DNA of 64,000 nt, taken from Micromonospora peucetia. Lineage in GTDB: Bacteria; Actinomycetota; Actinomycetes; Mycobacteriales; Micromonosporaceae. The stretch spans positions 4,216,001-4,280,000 of the forward strand of contig NZ_FMIC01000002.1 in NCBI RefSeq assembly GCF_900091625.1, in the 5' to 3' direction. Of the stretch, positions 1 to 11,682 are shown in pieces; position 1 is the stretch's first letter, and each line of letters opens with the position of its first letter. Below the pieces are notes generated by a model. It worked only from the letters and a program-made list of their open reading frames with translations, did not search any database and was not told where the DNA came from. Made by a program: the position numbers and the translations under genes.

Positions 1-1791
1 GTCCGCAACGTGCTCAAGACCGACCCCGGCAGCACCGCCGAGGAGCGCGCCGCGGCCACCGAGCAGACCGTCGGGCGCAAAATCCAGGAGATCCGGTACG
101 CCACGGCGCTGGAGCAGAGCCTGAGCAAGGACGAGATCCTCAACGGCTACCTGAACATCGCGTACTTCGGCTCCGGGGCGTACGGCATCGGGGCGGCCAG
201 CCAGCGCTACTTCGCCAGGTCACCGGCGGAGCTGACCCTCGGCGAGGCGGCCCTGCTCGCCGGCCTGGTGCAGTCGCCGGAGGCGTACAGCCCGATCGAC
301 GGCGACGTGGACGCCGCCCTGGAGCGCCGTGGCTACGTGCTCGACTCGATGGTCGAGACCGGCGCGATCAGCGCCGAGGAGGCCGCGCGGGCCAGGGCCG
401 AGAAGCTGACGCTGCGCCCCACCGCCCAGCCCAACGGCTGCACCGCCGTCGCCCAGGGGCACGACGACTGGGGTTTCTTCTGCGACTACCTGCGGCAGTG
501 GTGGCTCGCGCAGCCGGAGTTCGGCGCCAGCGTCGACGAGCGTGAGCAGGCGCTGCGCCGTGGCGGCTACACCGTGGTGACCTCGCTGGACCCGCAGATC
601 CAGGCCACCGCGCAGAAGCAGGCCACCAGCGTCTACTCCTACGGCAACAAGCGCGCCCTGCCGATCGCCGCCGTCGAGCCGGGCACCGGCCGGGTGCTGG
701 CGATGGCGGTCAACCGGCACTACAGCCTCGACGCCAACCCGGACGGGCAGGCCAACCACCCCAACACCGTCAACCCGCTCATCTCCGGCGGCGGCAGCGT
801 GGCCGGCTACCAGGCCGGCTCGACGTTCAAGCTCTTCACCATGCTCGCCGCGCTGGAGGCCGGCAAGCCGCTGTCCACCGGTTTCGACGCGCCCAGCCGG
901 CTGCCCACCCGGTACGCCGCCGAGGGTGAGGGCAGCTGTGACGGCCGGTGGTGCCCGGCCAACGCCAACCCGGAGTGGATGGACGGCTACCGGATGATGT
1001 GGGACGGCTTCGGCCGCTCGGTGAACACCTACTTCGTCTGGCTGGCCGAGCAGGTCGGGCAGGAGAAGGTGGTCGAGATGGCCAAGCGCCTCGGCATCGC
1101 CTTCCGGGCCGACGCCGACGCCACCTTCGCCGAGAACGACGCCGCCAACTGGGGCTCGTTCACCCTGGGCGTGACCGCCACCACCCCGCTCGACCTGGCC
1201 AACGCGTACGCCACCGTGGCCGCCGAGGGGACGTACTGTGCGCCGCTGCCGGTGGTCTCGGTGACCGCGGCCGACGGCCAGCGGGTGCCGGTCGGCGATC
1301 CGTCCTGCCGGCGGGTGCTCGACGCCGACGTGGCCCGGGCCGCCACCGATGCGGCCCGCTGCCCGGTCGGCCAGCAGTCCACGCTCGCGCAGTGCAACGG
1401 GGGCACGGCCACCTCGGTGAACCGGATCCTCGACGGCCGGCCGGTGGCCGGCAAGACCGGTAGCTCGGAGAAGAACGCCACCGAGACCTTCGTCGGCTTC
1501 ACCCCGCAGGTGGCGGTCGCCGGCATCGCCGCCAACCCGGACGACCCGACCGACTCGGTGGGCGCGGCGGTGCAGGCAAAGGTGATCGACGCGGTCGCCC
1601 GGGTCATCGGCACCGCCGTCGACGGTGAGCCGGAGAAGGCCTTCGCCGCCCCGAGCCGCGAGCTGGTCGGCGATCCGCGCCGCCCGGTGGAGCGCCCGCA
1701 GGTCGAACAGCGCCGCCCCTCCGAGGAACGGCGGCCCTCAGCCGAGCAGCGCTCGTCCGACCTGCGACGCTGGCTCGACCGTCGCGGCTGA
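1..1791 (+). CDS. Bifunctional penicillin-binding protein (class A PBP), 5' end outside window
   Basis: Peptidoglycan synthase that polymerises lipid II (GT51) and cross-links stem peptides (transpeptidase) at the outer face of the membrane. The reading frame is open from base 1, so the membrane anchor and the catalytic start of the GT51 domain lie upstream; 596 residues are visible. The first ~110 residues match the C-terminal half of GT51 (IQEIRYATALEQ, then a GYLN-type segment). The transpeptidase motifs are in order: SxxK as STFK near residue 274, SVN near 340 and KTGSS near 485. The tail after ~540 is Arg/Pro/Glu-rich and low in complexity, common in actinobacterial PBPs. It converges with the synthase gene, separated by a strong hairpin. 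Class A PBP is near certain; which paralogue (ponA-like) cannot be told. Confidence 0.95.
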   Translation, partial: VRNVLKTDPGSTAEERAAATEQTVGRKIQEIRYATALEQSLSKDEILNGYLNIAYFGSGAYGIGAASQRYFARSPAELTLGEAALLAGLVQSPEAYSPIDGDVDAALERRGYVLDSMVETGAISAEEAARARAEKLTLRPTAQPNGCTAVAQGHDDWGFFCDYLRQWWLAQPEFGASVDEREQALRRGGYTVVTSLDPQIQATAQKQATSVYSYGNKRALPIAAVEPGTGRVLAMAVNRHYSLDANPDGQANHPNTVNPLISGGGSVAGYQAGSTFKLFTMLAALEAGKPLSTGFDAPSRLPTRYAAEGEGSCDGRWCPANANPEWMDGYRMMWDGFGRSVNTYFVWLAEQVGQEKVVEMAKRLGIAFRADADATFAENDAANWGSFTLGVTATTPLDLANAYATVAAEGTYCAPLPVVSVTAADGQRVPVGDPSCRRVLDADVARAATDAARCPVGQQSTLAQCNGGTATSVNRILDGRPVAGKTGSSEKNATETFVGFTPQVAVAGIAANPDDPTDSVGAAVQAKVIDAVARVIGTAVDGEPEKAFAAPSRELVGDPRRPVERPQVEQRRPSEERRPSAEQRSSDLRRWLDRRG

Positions 1792-1801
1792 CGGCCGCGT
1801 C

Positions 1802-1833
1802 GCCCCCGCCCGGCGACCTCGCCGGCCGGGGGC
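1802..1833. terminator. Bidirectional hairpin terminator between PBP and synthase
   Basis: Near-perfect GC-rich stem: GCCCCCG pairs with CGGGGGC, then after a single C/C mismatch CCGGCGA pairs with TCGCCGG, leaving a 2-nt loop. It sits in the 84-bp gap between two converging stop codons. There is no T-tract, as is usual in high-GC actinomycetes. Confidence 0.75.
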
Positions 1834-1875
1834 GGCTCGTCGTCCTGCCGGGTCCCGGCCAGCGCGTCGCCGTCG

Positions 1876-4800
1876 TCAGGTCCGCTGTGCCGCCGCGTCC
1901 TGCGTTGCGTGCGGGTTCGCGGCGGCGGTGGCCAGGAGAGCCACGAAGTCCGCGCACCATGCCGCGACCGTCGCCTCGTCGAACAGGTCGGTGGAGTACT
2001 CCACGACTCCGCGCAGCCCGTCACCCACCGGTGTGATCACTGTCGTGTAGTCCCGGCGGGCACAGGCCAGCCCCTGGTCGGCGACCTCCGCGGTGACATC
2101 GGGGAGTCGCAGCGACGGAATGCGGGGGTTCCAGGCGAACAGGGTGCTGGCGACCGGGGGCGTCATCCCGGGACGCCAGCCCGGGTCGACGGCGGCGTAC
2201 ACCGCGGGCAGTGGCGCGGGCTGGTGCCGGATGGCGTCGAGGAACGCCGTGTGCGTGCGGTTCACCAGGTCGGCGAAGCAGGGCGCGTCGAGGGACGGCC
2301 GCAGCAGCATCGGGCTGGTGAACAGGCCGACGACGTTCTCGGTGTCCCGGCTGTCGCGGTGCGCGTACGGGCAGGCCAGGACGATGTCACGGACCCCGGT
2401 GAGGCGTGCCGCGAGGAGAGCGTACCCGCTGGCCAGGATCGGGAAGAGGCCCGTGCCGAGCTCGTCGGCGAGGCGGTGGAGCCGCCCGGTCACCGCGGCG
2501 GGAACGTCGAAGGCGTACTCGGCTCCCCGGCCGGAGATCGTCGCCGGCCGGGGGCGGTCCGTCGGGAGCGGCACCGACCGGGGTGCCCCGGCGAGGTGGT
2601 CGCGCCAGTACCGCAGGACCGCCTCCGGTACCTTCGTGCCCCGCTGGCGGCGGGCGTGGTCGGCGTACCGGATGGCCGCCACCTCCAGTACGGGCGTCCG
2701 CCCGGCCAGGGCGGCGCGGTAGCCCTCCTCGATCTCGCGCAGGAGTTGGGCCATCGACCAGCCGTCCCCGCAGAGGTGGTGGACGATCATGATGAGCACC
2801 CAGCGGTCGCCGGCCAGCGGCGCCAATCGGGCATGCAGCCAGGGACCGTCGGCAGGGAACGGTTCCCGGCCGGTTGCCACGCACCACGCCTCGACCTCGG
2901 CGGCGTCGACGTCGGCCGCGTCCAGGAGGTCCACCGGCAGGGGGAGCGTCCGGTGCGCGAGCACCTCCTGGACGACCGCGCCGTCGCGCTCCACCACCCG
3001 GGTCCGCAGGGCCTCGTGCCGGGCGACCACACCGTCGAGCGCGGCCCGCAGGGCGGGGACGTCGAGCCGGCCGGTCAGGGCGACGCGTACGGACATGTGC
3101 ACGGCCGCCGGGTTGGGCGCCACCCGTTGGCGGTGCCACATCGTCTCCTGCTGGTACGTCGCCGGCGCGCGGTCCTCGACCGCCGGGCCGTCGCCGTCTG
3201 CTGGCTCTTCCGGCTGGTGTGGCACCTCGTCGGGCAGGCCCAGGTCCGCTGCGAGGCTCGCCGCCATCGCCCGGATTCCGGGTGCCCGCAGGATCCGGTG
3301 GACGCCGACCTCGCTGCCCAGCAGGTCGGTGAGCCGGTTCGCCAGCCGCACCGCGGCCAGCGAGTGGCCGCCCGAGGCGAAGAAGGGGACGTCCAGCGGC
3401 AGCCGGGGCACCCCCAGCTCGGCGCACCAGGCGTCGTGGAGCAACCGCTCGTTCTCGGTGCGGGCCTGCGGCCCGGTGGTGTCGACGGCCGGTGCCGGCA
3501 GGCGGGCTGTGTCGATCTTGCCGGTGTCGGTGGTCGGCAGCGCGTCCAGGGTGACCCATGCCCGGGGCACCAGGTATGCCGGCAGCAGCTCGACCAGGGC
3601 GCCGGTGAGGCGGGTGGCCCGGTCGGCGGGGGACTCCGTGTCGGTCTCCGGCACGACGTAGGCGGCCAGATACGGGTCGTCACCCCGGTCGTGTCGGGCG
3701 ACCACCGTGGCCTGCCGTACCCCGGGCAGCAGTGCGAGGACGGTTCCGGCCTCACCCGGCTCCACCCGGTGCCCGGCGATCTTCACCTGGTCGTCGAGCC
3801 GGCCGAGGAACTCCAGCGTGCCGTCGCCGCGCAGCCGGACGCGGTCCCCGGTCCGGTACATCACCGCCCCCGGCGTCGGCGAGTACGGGTCGGGCACGAA
3901 GACCGCCGAGGTGTCCGCCGGTCGACCGAGGTAGCCGCGGGCGAGGCCGCCGCCGCCGACGTGCAGCTCGCCGGCCGCACCCGGCGGAACCGGCCGGCCC
4001 CGGGGATCCAGCAGGTAGACCCGCCGGTTGTCGACCGGCTCGCCGATGTCGATCGGTCCGGTGCCGTCGGGGGTGACCGGGCCGGCGGTGGTGACGATGG
4101 TGTTCTCGGTCGGGCCGTAGGCGTTCAGCACCCGCGCCGGGAATCCGGCCGGCGGCCGGCGGCGCAGCTGGCTGCCGCCCACCACCAGGGCCCGCAGCGT
4201 GCCGGCGGGCGGCGTGGGGAGGGCGAACACCAGCTCGGCGAGGGGCGTCGGCAGGAACGCGACGGTGATCCCCGACCGGGCCCACCAGTCGCGTAGTCGG
4301 GCCGGATCCGACCAGGCCTGCGACGGGACGAGGTGGATGGTCGCGCCGGCGGCGAGCGCCGGGTAGATCTCGGCGAGGTTCGCGTCGAAGCCCAGGCCGA
4401 GCCCGTGCGCGACGGCGTCGGCGCCGGTCAGCGCGAGGGCGCGGGCGTGCCAGGTCACCGTGTCGACGGCGGCTCGGTGCGGCACCGCGACGGCCTTGGG
4501 GGCGCCGGTCGATCCGGAGGTGTGGACGCACCAGGCCAGGTGCTCCGGGGCGGGTGCCGCCGCCGGGGCCGGCAGATGCGCCGGGGTCGGCTCCTCGACC
4601 AGCAGGCGTGGCACGCCCGTCGGGTGGTCGACGCCCGCCGTGGCGACCAACAGCCGGGCCCCGCTGTCGGCCAGCAGCGCGGCCACCCGGGCGGGCGGTA
4701 GCTCCGGGTCGAGCGGCAGGAACGCCGCGCCGGCCATCAGGACCCCGAGTTGCGCGGCGATCAGCTCCGGCCGGCGCGGTAGGCAGACCGCCACGATGTC

Positions 4801-7800
4801 GTCCGCTCCGATCCCGGCCGCGCGGATGCGGCGGGCGGTGGCGTCGGCCCGATCGTGCAGGTCGCGGTACGTCCAGCGGGTCTCGCCGGCCACCACCGCG
4901 ACGGCCTGCGGCGTGCGGGCCGACTGCCGGGTGAACAGCTCGTGCAACCGGTCGTTCGACGGCGGGACCGACGCACCGCACCGCACGGTGGGTTCGTCGA
5001 CCAGCCGCGACAGCGGTACGTGCGGGTCCCGGGTTACCTCGTCGAGCACCCGGTGCAGGCGATCGAGGATCCGGCGTACCGTCACCGGGTCGAAGACCTC
5101 GGTGCGGTACTCGACGTGGCAGGTGACGGTGTCGCCGTGCGTCAGGTGGACCATGAGGTCGACCGGCGCCTTGTCCAGGCCCACCCGCAGTGGCTCGGCG
5201 GTGACGCCGGGCAGGTCGAAGGCGAACGCCCCGCCGGTCTCGTACTCGATGGCGACGTCGAAGAGCGGGTGGCGTCCCGCCTCCCGGTCCGGTGCGAGCG
5301 CCCGGACGAGGGCGTCGAACGGCACGTCGGCGTGGTCGTAACCGTCCGCCGCGATGGACTGCACCCGGGCGAGCAGTTCGCCGAAGGTCGGGTCGCCGCT
5401 GAGGTCCAGGCGCAGCGGCAGGGTGTCGACGAAGAACCCGATCAGGTCCTGGGTCGCCTCGTCCCGCCCCGTCGACCCGGTGCCGACGATGAGGTCAGGT
5501 TGGCCGCTGTACTGGAACAGCACCACGCCGAACGCGCTCAGCAGGGTGGTGAACGGGGTGACCCGCCGGGCCCGGCTCAGCTGCTGGAGCCGGGCGGTCA
5601 GGTCGGCCGGGATCTCGTCGAAGACGCTGCGGCCGGTGGCCGCCGGCAGCGCCGGCCGGGTCAGGTCGGAGGGGAGCGACAGGGTGGGCGGCGGCGGGTC
5701 GAGCCGGGTCAGCCAGTAGCGCAGCGCCTTCTCCCCGGCGTCCTGGTGCTGCTCGTGCCGGGCCCGGGACAGCTCGGGGTAGGTGGTCGGCAGCGGGGGC
5801 AGGTGCGCCGGCGTGCCGGCGAGGCGGGCCCGGTAGCAGGCCGACACCTCCCGGGTGAGCACGGTGTACGACCCGCCGTCGGTCGACAGGTGGTGGAACG
5901 TCATGACCAGGACGTGGTGCGTGGCGGAGAAGCGCAGCAGCGTGAAGGCGAACACCGGCCCCGCGCCGAGGTCGAAGACCCGTCGGCTCTCCGCGGCCAG
6001 CACCTCCCGGACCATGTCGTCCTCGTCCTGGCCGGCGTGGTCGCGGACGGGCAGGCGCACCGGCGTCCGGGCCCGGACCACCTGGCACGGCTCGCCGTCG
6101 ACCTCCCGGTAGACCGTGCGCAGGGGGGCGTGCCGGTCGACCACGTCGTGCAGCGCGCCCCGCAACGCGGGGACGTCCAGTGCTCCGCGTAGTCGGACCG
6201 CCACCGCGTCGGTGTAGGCGGGCGTGCCGGGGTGCAGTTGTTCGATCAGCCACAGCCGACGCTGGCCGGGCGACAGCGGCGCGATCTCGTCGGGCGTCGG
6301 CTGCTCGGCGGCCCCGGTGGCTGCCGGCGGCACCACCCGGGACGCCGGTTCCGTCGCCGGCCCAGCGGCCGGTGCGGTGGCGGCACGCAGCAGGGCCAAC
6401 TGCTGCCCCATCAGGTCGAGCTGCCGGTGGATGATCTCGGCAAGCTCGCGTGGCACCGTGTCCGGGCGGACCGCCGGCTCGGCCGCCAGCGACCTTGCGA
6501 CCGGCTGCTGCGGTGCTGCCGGCTCGGCCGGCCACGGTGAGCGGGCGGCCGCCGGCTCTGCCCGGCCCGGCGAGGCGGGCGCGGGCGCGTCGACGGACGG
6601 TGCGGACGTGCTCACCGCCTCGGCGAGCCGGCGCGGGGTGTCCAGGGCGGCGAAGAGCTCGCGGACGGGTACCCGGACCCCGAACGCCTTCTCGATCTCC
6701 CGGGACACGGTGATCAGGAGCAACGAGTCGGCGCCCAGGCCGAAGAATGTCTCGTCGGGGTCGACCTCGGCGACGGTCAGCCCGAGCTTGCTGGCGGCCA
6801 GGGCGCGGATCCGGTCGAGGACGTGAGTCGCCCCTGTGCCGGTGGTGGCGGGAACCGGGCGGACGCCGCCCGCGGGGCCCGCCCCGGTGCCGACGGGTGG
6901 GTCGATCCAGTAGGTCCGGTGCTGGAACGGATAGGTCGGCAGCGGCACCCGGTGCGCCCCGTCGCCGGCGACGGCCGCCCAGTCGACCGGTACGCCCGCG
7001 CAGTGCAGCTCCGCCAGCGCCCGCCACAGCCCGTCCGCCGGGCCGAGGTCGCGGCGCTGGGACGGCACCCAGGTCGCGCCCGGCTCGGCGTTGAGGAATG
7101 CCTCGTGGGCGGCACCGACCGGCGCGATCCGCTCGGCGGCGGTGCCGGCGATGCCGGTCAGCACGCCGTCCGCTCCCGCCTCGACGATCGTCCGGCAGCC
7201 CCGGGTGGCGAGGGTCCGCACAGCGGCGTGGTGGTCGACCGTCGCGCGGGCCTGGCGGCAGAGGTAGTCGGCGTCCGGCCGCCACCCGGGTTCGCGGACG
7301 CGCCCGTCGAGCGTGCTGACGAACGGCACCCGGATGGCCCGGAGGTCGACCTCGCCGACCAGCGCGCGGAACTCGGCCAGCATCGGCTCCACCGCCGCCG
7401 AGTGGAAGGCACGGCTGACGGGGAGCCGGCGGATCGGCACGCGGTGTCGCCCGGCTCTGGTGATGAGGGCGTCGATTTCGTCCGCCGGCCCGGCCACCAC
7501 ATGCTGGCCGGGGCCGTTCACCGCCGCGAGTTCCAGCCCCGACCCGGCGATCAGGTCGTCGACCACCGGCCGCCCGGCCAGCACCGCCACCATCGCGCCC
7601 GGCGCGACGCGGTCGCGCATGAGCCGGCCACGGTGCGCGGTCAGCCGTACCGCGTCGTCCAGCGACAGGGCGCCGGCGGTGATCAGCGCGGCGTACTCGC
7701 CGACGCTGTGTCCGAGCACGTAGTCCGGGGTCACCCCCCACGATCGCCAGAGTTCGGCCAGCGCCACGCCGGTCACGACGAGCGCCGGTTGCGCGACGTC

Positions 7801-10800
7801 GGTGGGCGCCGCGCTGGCGTCCGGCCGGTCCCGCAGCCGGGCGAGCAGGTCGTCGTCGAAGGCCAGGCGGTAAGCGGCCCCGGCCCGGTCGAGCACGTCG
7901 CGGACGACCGGGAACCGGTCCGCCAGGTCGAACACCACGGTACGCAGGTCACCCTGCCCCGGGAACGCCAGCGCGATCGGACCTGGGCCGGCCGTTGCGG
8001 CGTCCCCGACGAGCACGTCGGCTGCCGGGAGGCCGGCGGCGTACCGGTCGAGGGCCGAGGCCAGGGCGGTGCTGGAGCCGCCCAGCGCGACGAGGCGGTG
8101 GCGCAGTTGGCGCCGTCCCCGCCCGGTGGTGAGCACCAGGTCGGGCAGGCGCAGGTCCGGGTGGCGACGCAGGTGGTCGCGGTAGCGGACGGCGAGGTCG
8201 GCCAGCGCGGCGGGATCGGCCGCCGAGAGCGGCAGCAGGGCCGGCTTTCCGCCTTCGGGTCCCGCCCCGGCCGCCGGGACGGCACGGGCGGGCGGCTGTT
8301 CGACGATCAGGTGGGTGTTGGTGCCGCCGACGCCGAGCGCGCTGACCGCCGCCCGTCGCGGGGTAGCCCCCGGCCAGTCCACGGCGCTGGTGGTGATCGT
8401 GAACGGGCTGCCGTCGAGGTCCGCCGCCGGCCGGGTGAAGTTGATCTGTGGCGGGATCCGGCCGGTGCGTACGCTCAGCACCGCCCTGATCAGGCCAGCC
8501 ATCCCCGCGCAGCTGTCCAGGTGGCCGATGTTCGCCTTCACCGAGCCGAGCAGGGGGCGCGCGGTGGCGTACGCCTCGGCGAGGGCGTGGTGCTCCACCG
8601 GGTCGCCGAGCGCGGTGCCCGTCCCGTGTGCCTCGACGAATCCGATGGACGCGGCCGGTACGGCGGCGTTACGCAGCGCCCGCCGGACCACGTCGACCTG
8701 GCCGGCGACGCCCGGGGCGGTGAAGCCGACCTTGCCGGCCCCGTCGTTGTTCACCGCCGAGCCGAGGATGACCGCGTGCACCGGGTCGCCGTCGGCGAGG
8801 GCACGGGCCAGCGGTTTGAGGACGACCGCCGCGACCCCGTTTCCGCCGACTGTGCCGTCGGCGTCGGCGTCGAACGGCCGGCAGCGGCCGTTCGCGGAGA
8901 GGATCGAGCCGGGGGTGTGGCGGTAGCCGGTGACCTGCGGTACGTGCACCGCGGCCGCGCCGGCGATCGCCACGTCGGCGTCACCGTCGAGTAGCGCGCG
9001 GACGGCCAGGTGGACGGCGACGAGCGAGGTGGAGCAGGCCGTCTGCACGTTGATCGCCGGACCGGTCAGCCCGAGCCGGTACGCGACCCGGGTGGCGAGG
9101 AAGTCGGGCTGGTTGCCCAGCGCCGACCCCATGACGGCGGCCGGGTCGGCCGACCCGGCGGCGTCGGTGAGGTTGTTGCGCAGGTAGGTGTGGTGGGAGT
9201 ACAGGTTCATTCCGCTGCCGGCGAAGAGGCCGACCTGCTCCCCGTCGTGCTCCCCGGCGTATCCGGCGTCCTCCAGGGCGTGCTGGCAGACCTCCAGGAA
9301 CAGCCGGTGCTGCGGGTCGAGCAGTTCGGCCTCGCGGGGGCTGATGCCGAAGAAGCCGGCGTCGAAGCCGGCGATGTCGTCGAGCACCCCGCTGGCCGCC
9401 ACGAACTCCGGTGCCTCGACGGTCTCCCGGGGCACCCCGGCGGCGACCAGTTCGTCGCGGTCGAAGAACCGGATGCTCTCCACCCCGGCGAGCAGGTTCG
9501 CCCAGTACGCGTCGACGGTCACCGCGCCGGGGAACCGGGCGGCCATGCCGATCACCGCGATCCGGCGGTCCCGGTCGGCGCTGGGCCCGGTCGGCCGGTC
9601 GGTCGGGTCGGCCGTCGACCCGGTGAGGTGCCGGGTGAGCGCCTCCACGGTCGGGTGCGCGAAGAGGGCCGGCTGCGGAATTGGCCGGCCGAGGAACTGC
9701 TCCAGACGGGCCCGGATCTGGATGAGCCCGATGGATCCGACGCCGAGTTCGTGGAACGGCCGGGTGGGGTCGACCGGGCCGTCGAGGTGTTCGGCGACGG
9801 CGTCGAGCACGGCCGTCCGTACCGCTGGCCGGCCCGTCGGCGCGCGGTCCGTCGGCGTGCGGGCGGCCGACGGGTCGAGTTCGCCGGCCACGAACCGGTC
9901 CCGGAGCACCCTCCGCTGGATCTTCCCGCCCGAGGTACGGGGAAACTGGTCGGCCGGCACGGCCACCACGTGCGTCGGGGCGACCTGCCACCGCCGGCTG
10001 ACCGCCGTGGTGACGGCCCGGGCGACCCGGTGCGGTGGCTGGTCGGGCTCCGGGGCGGGCACGTAGAAGACGACGAGGCACTCGCTGCCGGTGCGGGGGT
10101 CCGGTACGCCGCAGGCGGCGACGAGCCCGGCGGCCACCCCGTCCACCGCACCGGCGACCTGCTCGATGTCGTGGCAGGGCTGGTTGTGTCCGTTGAGGAC
10201 GATGATGTCCTTCTCCCGGCCGGTGATGGCGATCCGTCCCTCCCACATGAAGGCCAGGTCGCCGGTGTCCAGCCAGCCGCCGTCGCCGAAGACGGCCCGG
10301 TCGGCCTCCGGGCCGCCGAGGTAGCCGGGGGTGATCCGGGCCGAACGGACCTGCAACCGCCCGATCCGACCCTCGGGCAGCAACCCGTCGTCGCCGTCGA
10401 CGATGCGCAGGGTGGCTCCGGGGGCGGGCCGGCCGACCGAGATGAACTCCACACACCCGTCCGGGTCGCTGTCGTCGACGAACTCCAGGTCACCGGTGAG
10501 ACTCGCGGTGCGGACACGGTGCAGGCAGGCGGGCAGGCCGCCGGGGGCGAACGTGATGGCGGTGGTGGTCTCCGCCATGCCCCAGGCGGGTGTCATCGCG
10601 CTCGCCGGGATTCCGGTGGCGTCGACGAACGCCTGGAAGGTCTCCGGCAGGCACTGTTCACCGCCGCTGAGCACGCACCGTACGGCAGCGAGGTCCCATC
10701 GACGCTCCGGCTCCCGGGCGACCGCGTCGGCGACCAGGCGCAGGCCGAAGTTCGGGGCCCACGTGTGGGTCACCCGGTGGTGTCGTACGAGCTCCAGCCA

Positions 10801-11682
10801 GCGCAGCGGGTCGGCGAGCACCCGTTCGGGGGCGACGTGCACGGAGCTCACCCCGAGGAAGACCCCGCCGACGTGGTAGAGCAGCAGGCCGGCGGAGTGG
10901 TCCAGCGGGAGCCAGTTGAGCAGGACGTCGCCCGTCCGGATGTCGAGCATCTCCCGGGCGCCGACGGCGTACTCGCAGAGCCCTCGGTGGGTCAACGGGA
11001 TGATCTTCGGAGTGCCGGTGCTGCCGGACGAGAGTTGCAGCAGTGCCACGGTCTCCGGCGCGAGGCCCGCCAGTTCGTCGGGTGCGCCACCGTCGGCATG
11101 CCGACCCGGCCTGCTGCCCCCGTCGCCCGGTTCGACCCCGTCGGCCGGCTTGCCCCCGTCTCCTGGCCCGCCTTCGGCATCCGGTTCGGCCAGGTCGTTC
11201 ACCGCGACGACCTGCCCGCCGAGCGGCAGGTGGCGCAGCCCGTCGACGTCGTCGGTCCCGGCGACGACGAGCGGGGCGTCGAGCGCCCGCCAGGCGTGCA
11301 GGAGGGCGGCCAGGGCGGGATCGTCCAGCTCGTACGACCTCGGAGCGGCGGTGGTCAGTGGCACGACACCGGCGAGGGCGCAGCCCCAGAACGCGGGCCA
11401 GAACTCCGCCCCCGAGCTGATCCGCAGGATGGCGTACGAGCCGTGTGCGAGGCCGCGGGCGGCCAACCCGGCGCGGACCGTCCGGGCCCGGGCGAGCAGC
11501 GCCGGGTAGTCGAGGAACTGGGTGCGCCCGTCGGCCGCCACGACGTGGATGCCGGCGTGCGGGAAGCGCACCGCCGCGCGCCGCAACGCCTCGCCCAGGG
11601 ACCACGGATGGTCGGGGTCGGCGGGCAGGTCGCGGCCGTGGCTGATGGCGGGGCGACGGCCGGCCGGGTACGGAGGGGTCAC
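1876..11682 (-). CDS. Hybrid megasynthase: acyl-AMP ligase-ACP-KS-AT-ACP-C-A-PCP-C, no thioesterase
   Basis: A 3268-residue assembly line. Approximate domains by residue: FAAL-like adenylating loader 20-600 (SSGSTGTPK near 218; [19 protein letters not shown] near 584); ACP1 615-690 (GVGSIGL); KS 705-1130 (TACSTSL, EAHGTGT, NIGHL, all catalytic residues present); AT 1225-1540 (GHSVGEYAA near 1326, RAFHS near 1428, malonyl-type by motif); ACP2 1620-1690 (GADSLLL); an Ala/Pro-rich linker; C1 1800-2225 (HHLSTDGG); A 2240-2725 ([23 protein letters not shown]); PCP 2740-2805 (GGHSLAA); C2 2840-3260 (HHLCGDGWS). No KR, DH, ER, MT or TE is visible. Inferred product: a carboxylic acid activated and loaded, one unreduced malonyl extension, one amino acid, then release or transfer by C2. 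The GTG start overlaps the exporter stop by four bases (GTGA). The open frame continues 1.3 kb upstream, but that part is only the antisense-frame shadow of the exporter. The A-domain substrate was not assigned with confidence. Confidence 0.93.
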   Translation of the reverse strand: MTPPYPAGRRPAISHGRDLPADPDHPWSLGEALRRAAVRFPHAGIHVVAADGRTQFLDYPALLARARTVRAGLAARGLAHGSYAILRISSGAEFWPAFWGCALAGVVPLTTAAPRSYELDDPALAALLHAWRALDAPLVVAGTDDVDGLRHLPLGGQVVAVNDLAEPDAEGGPGDGGKPADGVEPGDGGSRPGRHADGGAPDELAGLAPETVALLQLSSGSTGTPKIIPLTHRGLCEYAVGAREMLDIRTGDVLLNWLPLDHSAGLLLYHVGGVFLGVSSVHVAPERVLADPLRWLELVRHHRVTHTWAPNFGLRLVADAVAREPERRWDLAAVRCVLSGGEQCLPETFQAFVDATGIPASAMTPAWGMAETTTAITFAPGGLPACLHRVRTASLTGDLEFVDDSDPDGCVEFISVGRPAPGATLRIVDGDDGLLPEGRIGRLQVRSARITPGYLGGPEADRAVFGDGGWLDTGDLAFMWEGRIAITGREKDIIVLNGHNQPCHDIEQVAGAVDGVAAGLVAACGVPDPRTGSECLVVFYVPAPEPDQPPHRVARAVTTAVSRRWQVAPTHVVAVPADQFPRTSGGKIQRRVLRDRFVAGELDPSAARTPTDRAPTGRPAVRTAVLDAVAEHLDGPVDPTRPFHELGVGSIGLIQIRARLEQFLGRPIPQPALFAHPTVEALTRHLTGSTADPTDRPTGPSADRDRRIAVIGMAARFPGAVTVDAYWANLLAGVESIRFFDRDELVAAGVPRETVEAPEFVAASGVLDDIAGFDAGFFGISPREAELLDPQHRLFLEVCQHALEDAGYAGEHDGEQVGLFAGSGMNLYSHHTYLRNNLTDAAGSADPAAVMGSALGNQPDFLATRVAYRLGLTGPAINVQTACSTSLVAVHLAVRALLDGDADVAIAGAAAVHVPQVTGYRHTPGSILSANGRCRPFDADADGTVGGNGVAAVVLKPLARALADGDPVHAVILGSAVNNDGAGKVGFTAPGVAGQVDVVRRALRNAAVPAASIGFVEAHGTGTALGDPVEHHALAEAYATARPLLGSVKANIGHLDSCAGMAGLIRAVLSVRTGRIPPQINFTRPAADLDGSPFTITTSAVDWPGATPRRAAVSALGVGGTNTHLIVEQPPARAVPAAGAGPEGGKPALLPLSAADPAALADLAVRYRDHLRRHPDLRLPDLVLTTGRGRRQLRHRLVALGGSSTALASALDRYAAGLPAADVLVGDAATAGPGPIALAFPGQGDLRTVVFDLADRFPVVRDVLDRAGAAYRLAFDDDLLARLRDRPDASAAPTDVAQPALVVTGVALAELWRSWGVTPDYVLGHSVGEYAALITAGALSLDDAVRLTAHRGRLMRDRVAPGAMVAVLAGRPVVDDLIAGSGLELAAVNGPGQHVVAGPADEIDALITRAGRHRVPIRRLPVSRAFHSAAVEPMLAEFRALVGEVDLRAIRVPFVSTLDGRVREPGWRPDADYLCRQARATVDHHAAVRTLATRGCRTIVEAGADGVLTGIAGTAAERIAPVGAAHEAFLNAEPGATWVPSQRRDLGPADGLWRALAELHCAGVPVDWAAVAGDGAHRVPLPTYPFQHRTYWIDPPVGTGAGPAGGVRPVPATTGTGATHVLDRIRALAASKLGLTVAEVDPDETFFGLGADSLLLITVSREIEKAFGVRVPVRELFAALDTPRRLAEAVSTSAPSVDAPAPASPGRAEPAAARSPWPAEPAAPQQPVARSLAAEPAVRPDTVPRELAEIIHRQLDLMGQQLALLRAATAPAAGPATEPASRVVPPAATGAAEQPTPDEIAPLSPGQRRLWLIEQLHPGTPAYTDAVAVRLRGALDVPALRGALHDVVDRHAPLRTVYREVDGEPCQVVRARTPVRLPVRDHAGQDEDDMVREVLAAESRRVFDLGAGPVFAFTLLRFSATHHVLVMTFHHLSTDGGSYTVLTREVSACYRARLAGTPAHLPPLPTTYPELSRARHEQHQDAGEKALRYWLTRLDPPPPTLSLPSDLTRPALPAATGRSVFDEIPADLTARLQQLSRARRVTPFTTLLSAFGVVLFQYSGQPDLIVGTGSTGRDEATQDLIGFFVDTLPLRLDLSGDPTFGELLARVQSIAADGYDHADVPFDALVRALAPDREAGRHPLFDVAIEYETGGAFAFDLPGVTAEPLRVGLDKAPVDLMVHLTHGDTVTCHVEYRTEVFDPVTVRRILDRLHRVLDEVTRDPHVPLSRLVDEPTVRCGASVPPSNDRLHELFTRQSARTPQAVAVVAGETRWTYRDLHDRADATARRIRAAGIGADDIVAVCLPRRPELIAAQLGVLMAGAAFLPLDPELPPARVAALLADSGARLLVATAGVDHPTGVPRLLVEEPTPAHLPAPAAAPAPEHLAWCVHTSGSTGAPKAVAVPHRAAVDTVTWHARALALTGADAVAHGLGLGFDANLAEIYPALAAGATIHLVPSQAWSDPARLRDWWARSGITVAFLPTPLAELVFALPTPPAGTLRALVVGGSQLRRRPPAGFPARVLNAYGPTENTIVTTAGPVTPDGTGPIDIGEPVDNRRVYLLDPRGRPVPPGAAGELHVGGGGLARGYLGRPADTSAVFVPDPYSPTPGAVMYRTGDRVRLRGDGTLEFLGRLDDQVKIAGHRVEPGEAGTVLALLPGVRQATVVARHDRGDDPYLAAYVVPETDTESPADRATRLTGALVELLPAYLVPRAWVTLDALPTTDTGKIDTARLPAPAVDTTGPQARTENERLLHDAWCAELGVPRLPLDVPFFASGGHSLAAVRLANRLTDLLGSEVGVHRILRAPGIRAMAASLAADLGLPDEVPHQPEEPADGDGPAVEDRAPATYQQETMWHRQRVAPNPAAVHMSVRVALTGRLDVPALRAALDGVVARHEALRTRVVERDGAVVQEVLAHRTLPLPVDLLDAADVDAAEVEAWCVATGREPFPADGPWLHARLAPLAGDRWVLIMIVHHLCGDGWSMAQLLREIEEGYRAALAGRTPVLEVAAIRYADHARRQRGTKVPEAVLRYWRDHLAGAPRSVPLPTDRPRPATISGRGAEYAFDVPAAVTGRLHRLADELGTGLFPILASGYALLAARLTGVRDIVLACPYAHRDSRDTENVVGLFTSPMLLRPSLDAPCFADLVNRTHTAFLDAIRHQPAPLPAVYAAVDPGWRPGMTPPVASTLFAWNPRIPSLRLPDVTAEVADQGLACARRDYTTVITPVGDGLRGVVEYSTDLFDEATVAAWCADFVALLATAAANPHATQDAAAQRT

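Noticed and set aside
1909..4296. Long plus-strand open frame of 795 residues opposite the synthase
   Set aside because: Typical high-GC antisense frame with no domain; the opposite strand has clear A, PCP and C domain motifs.
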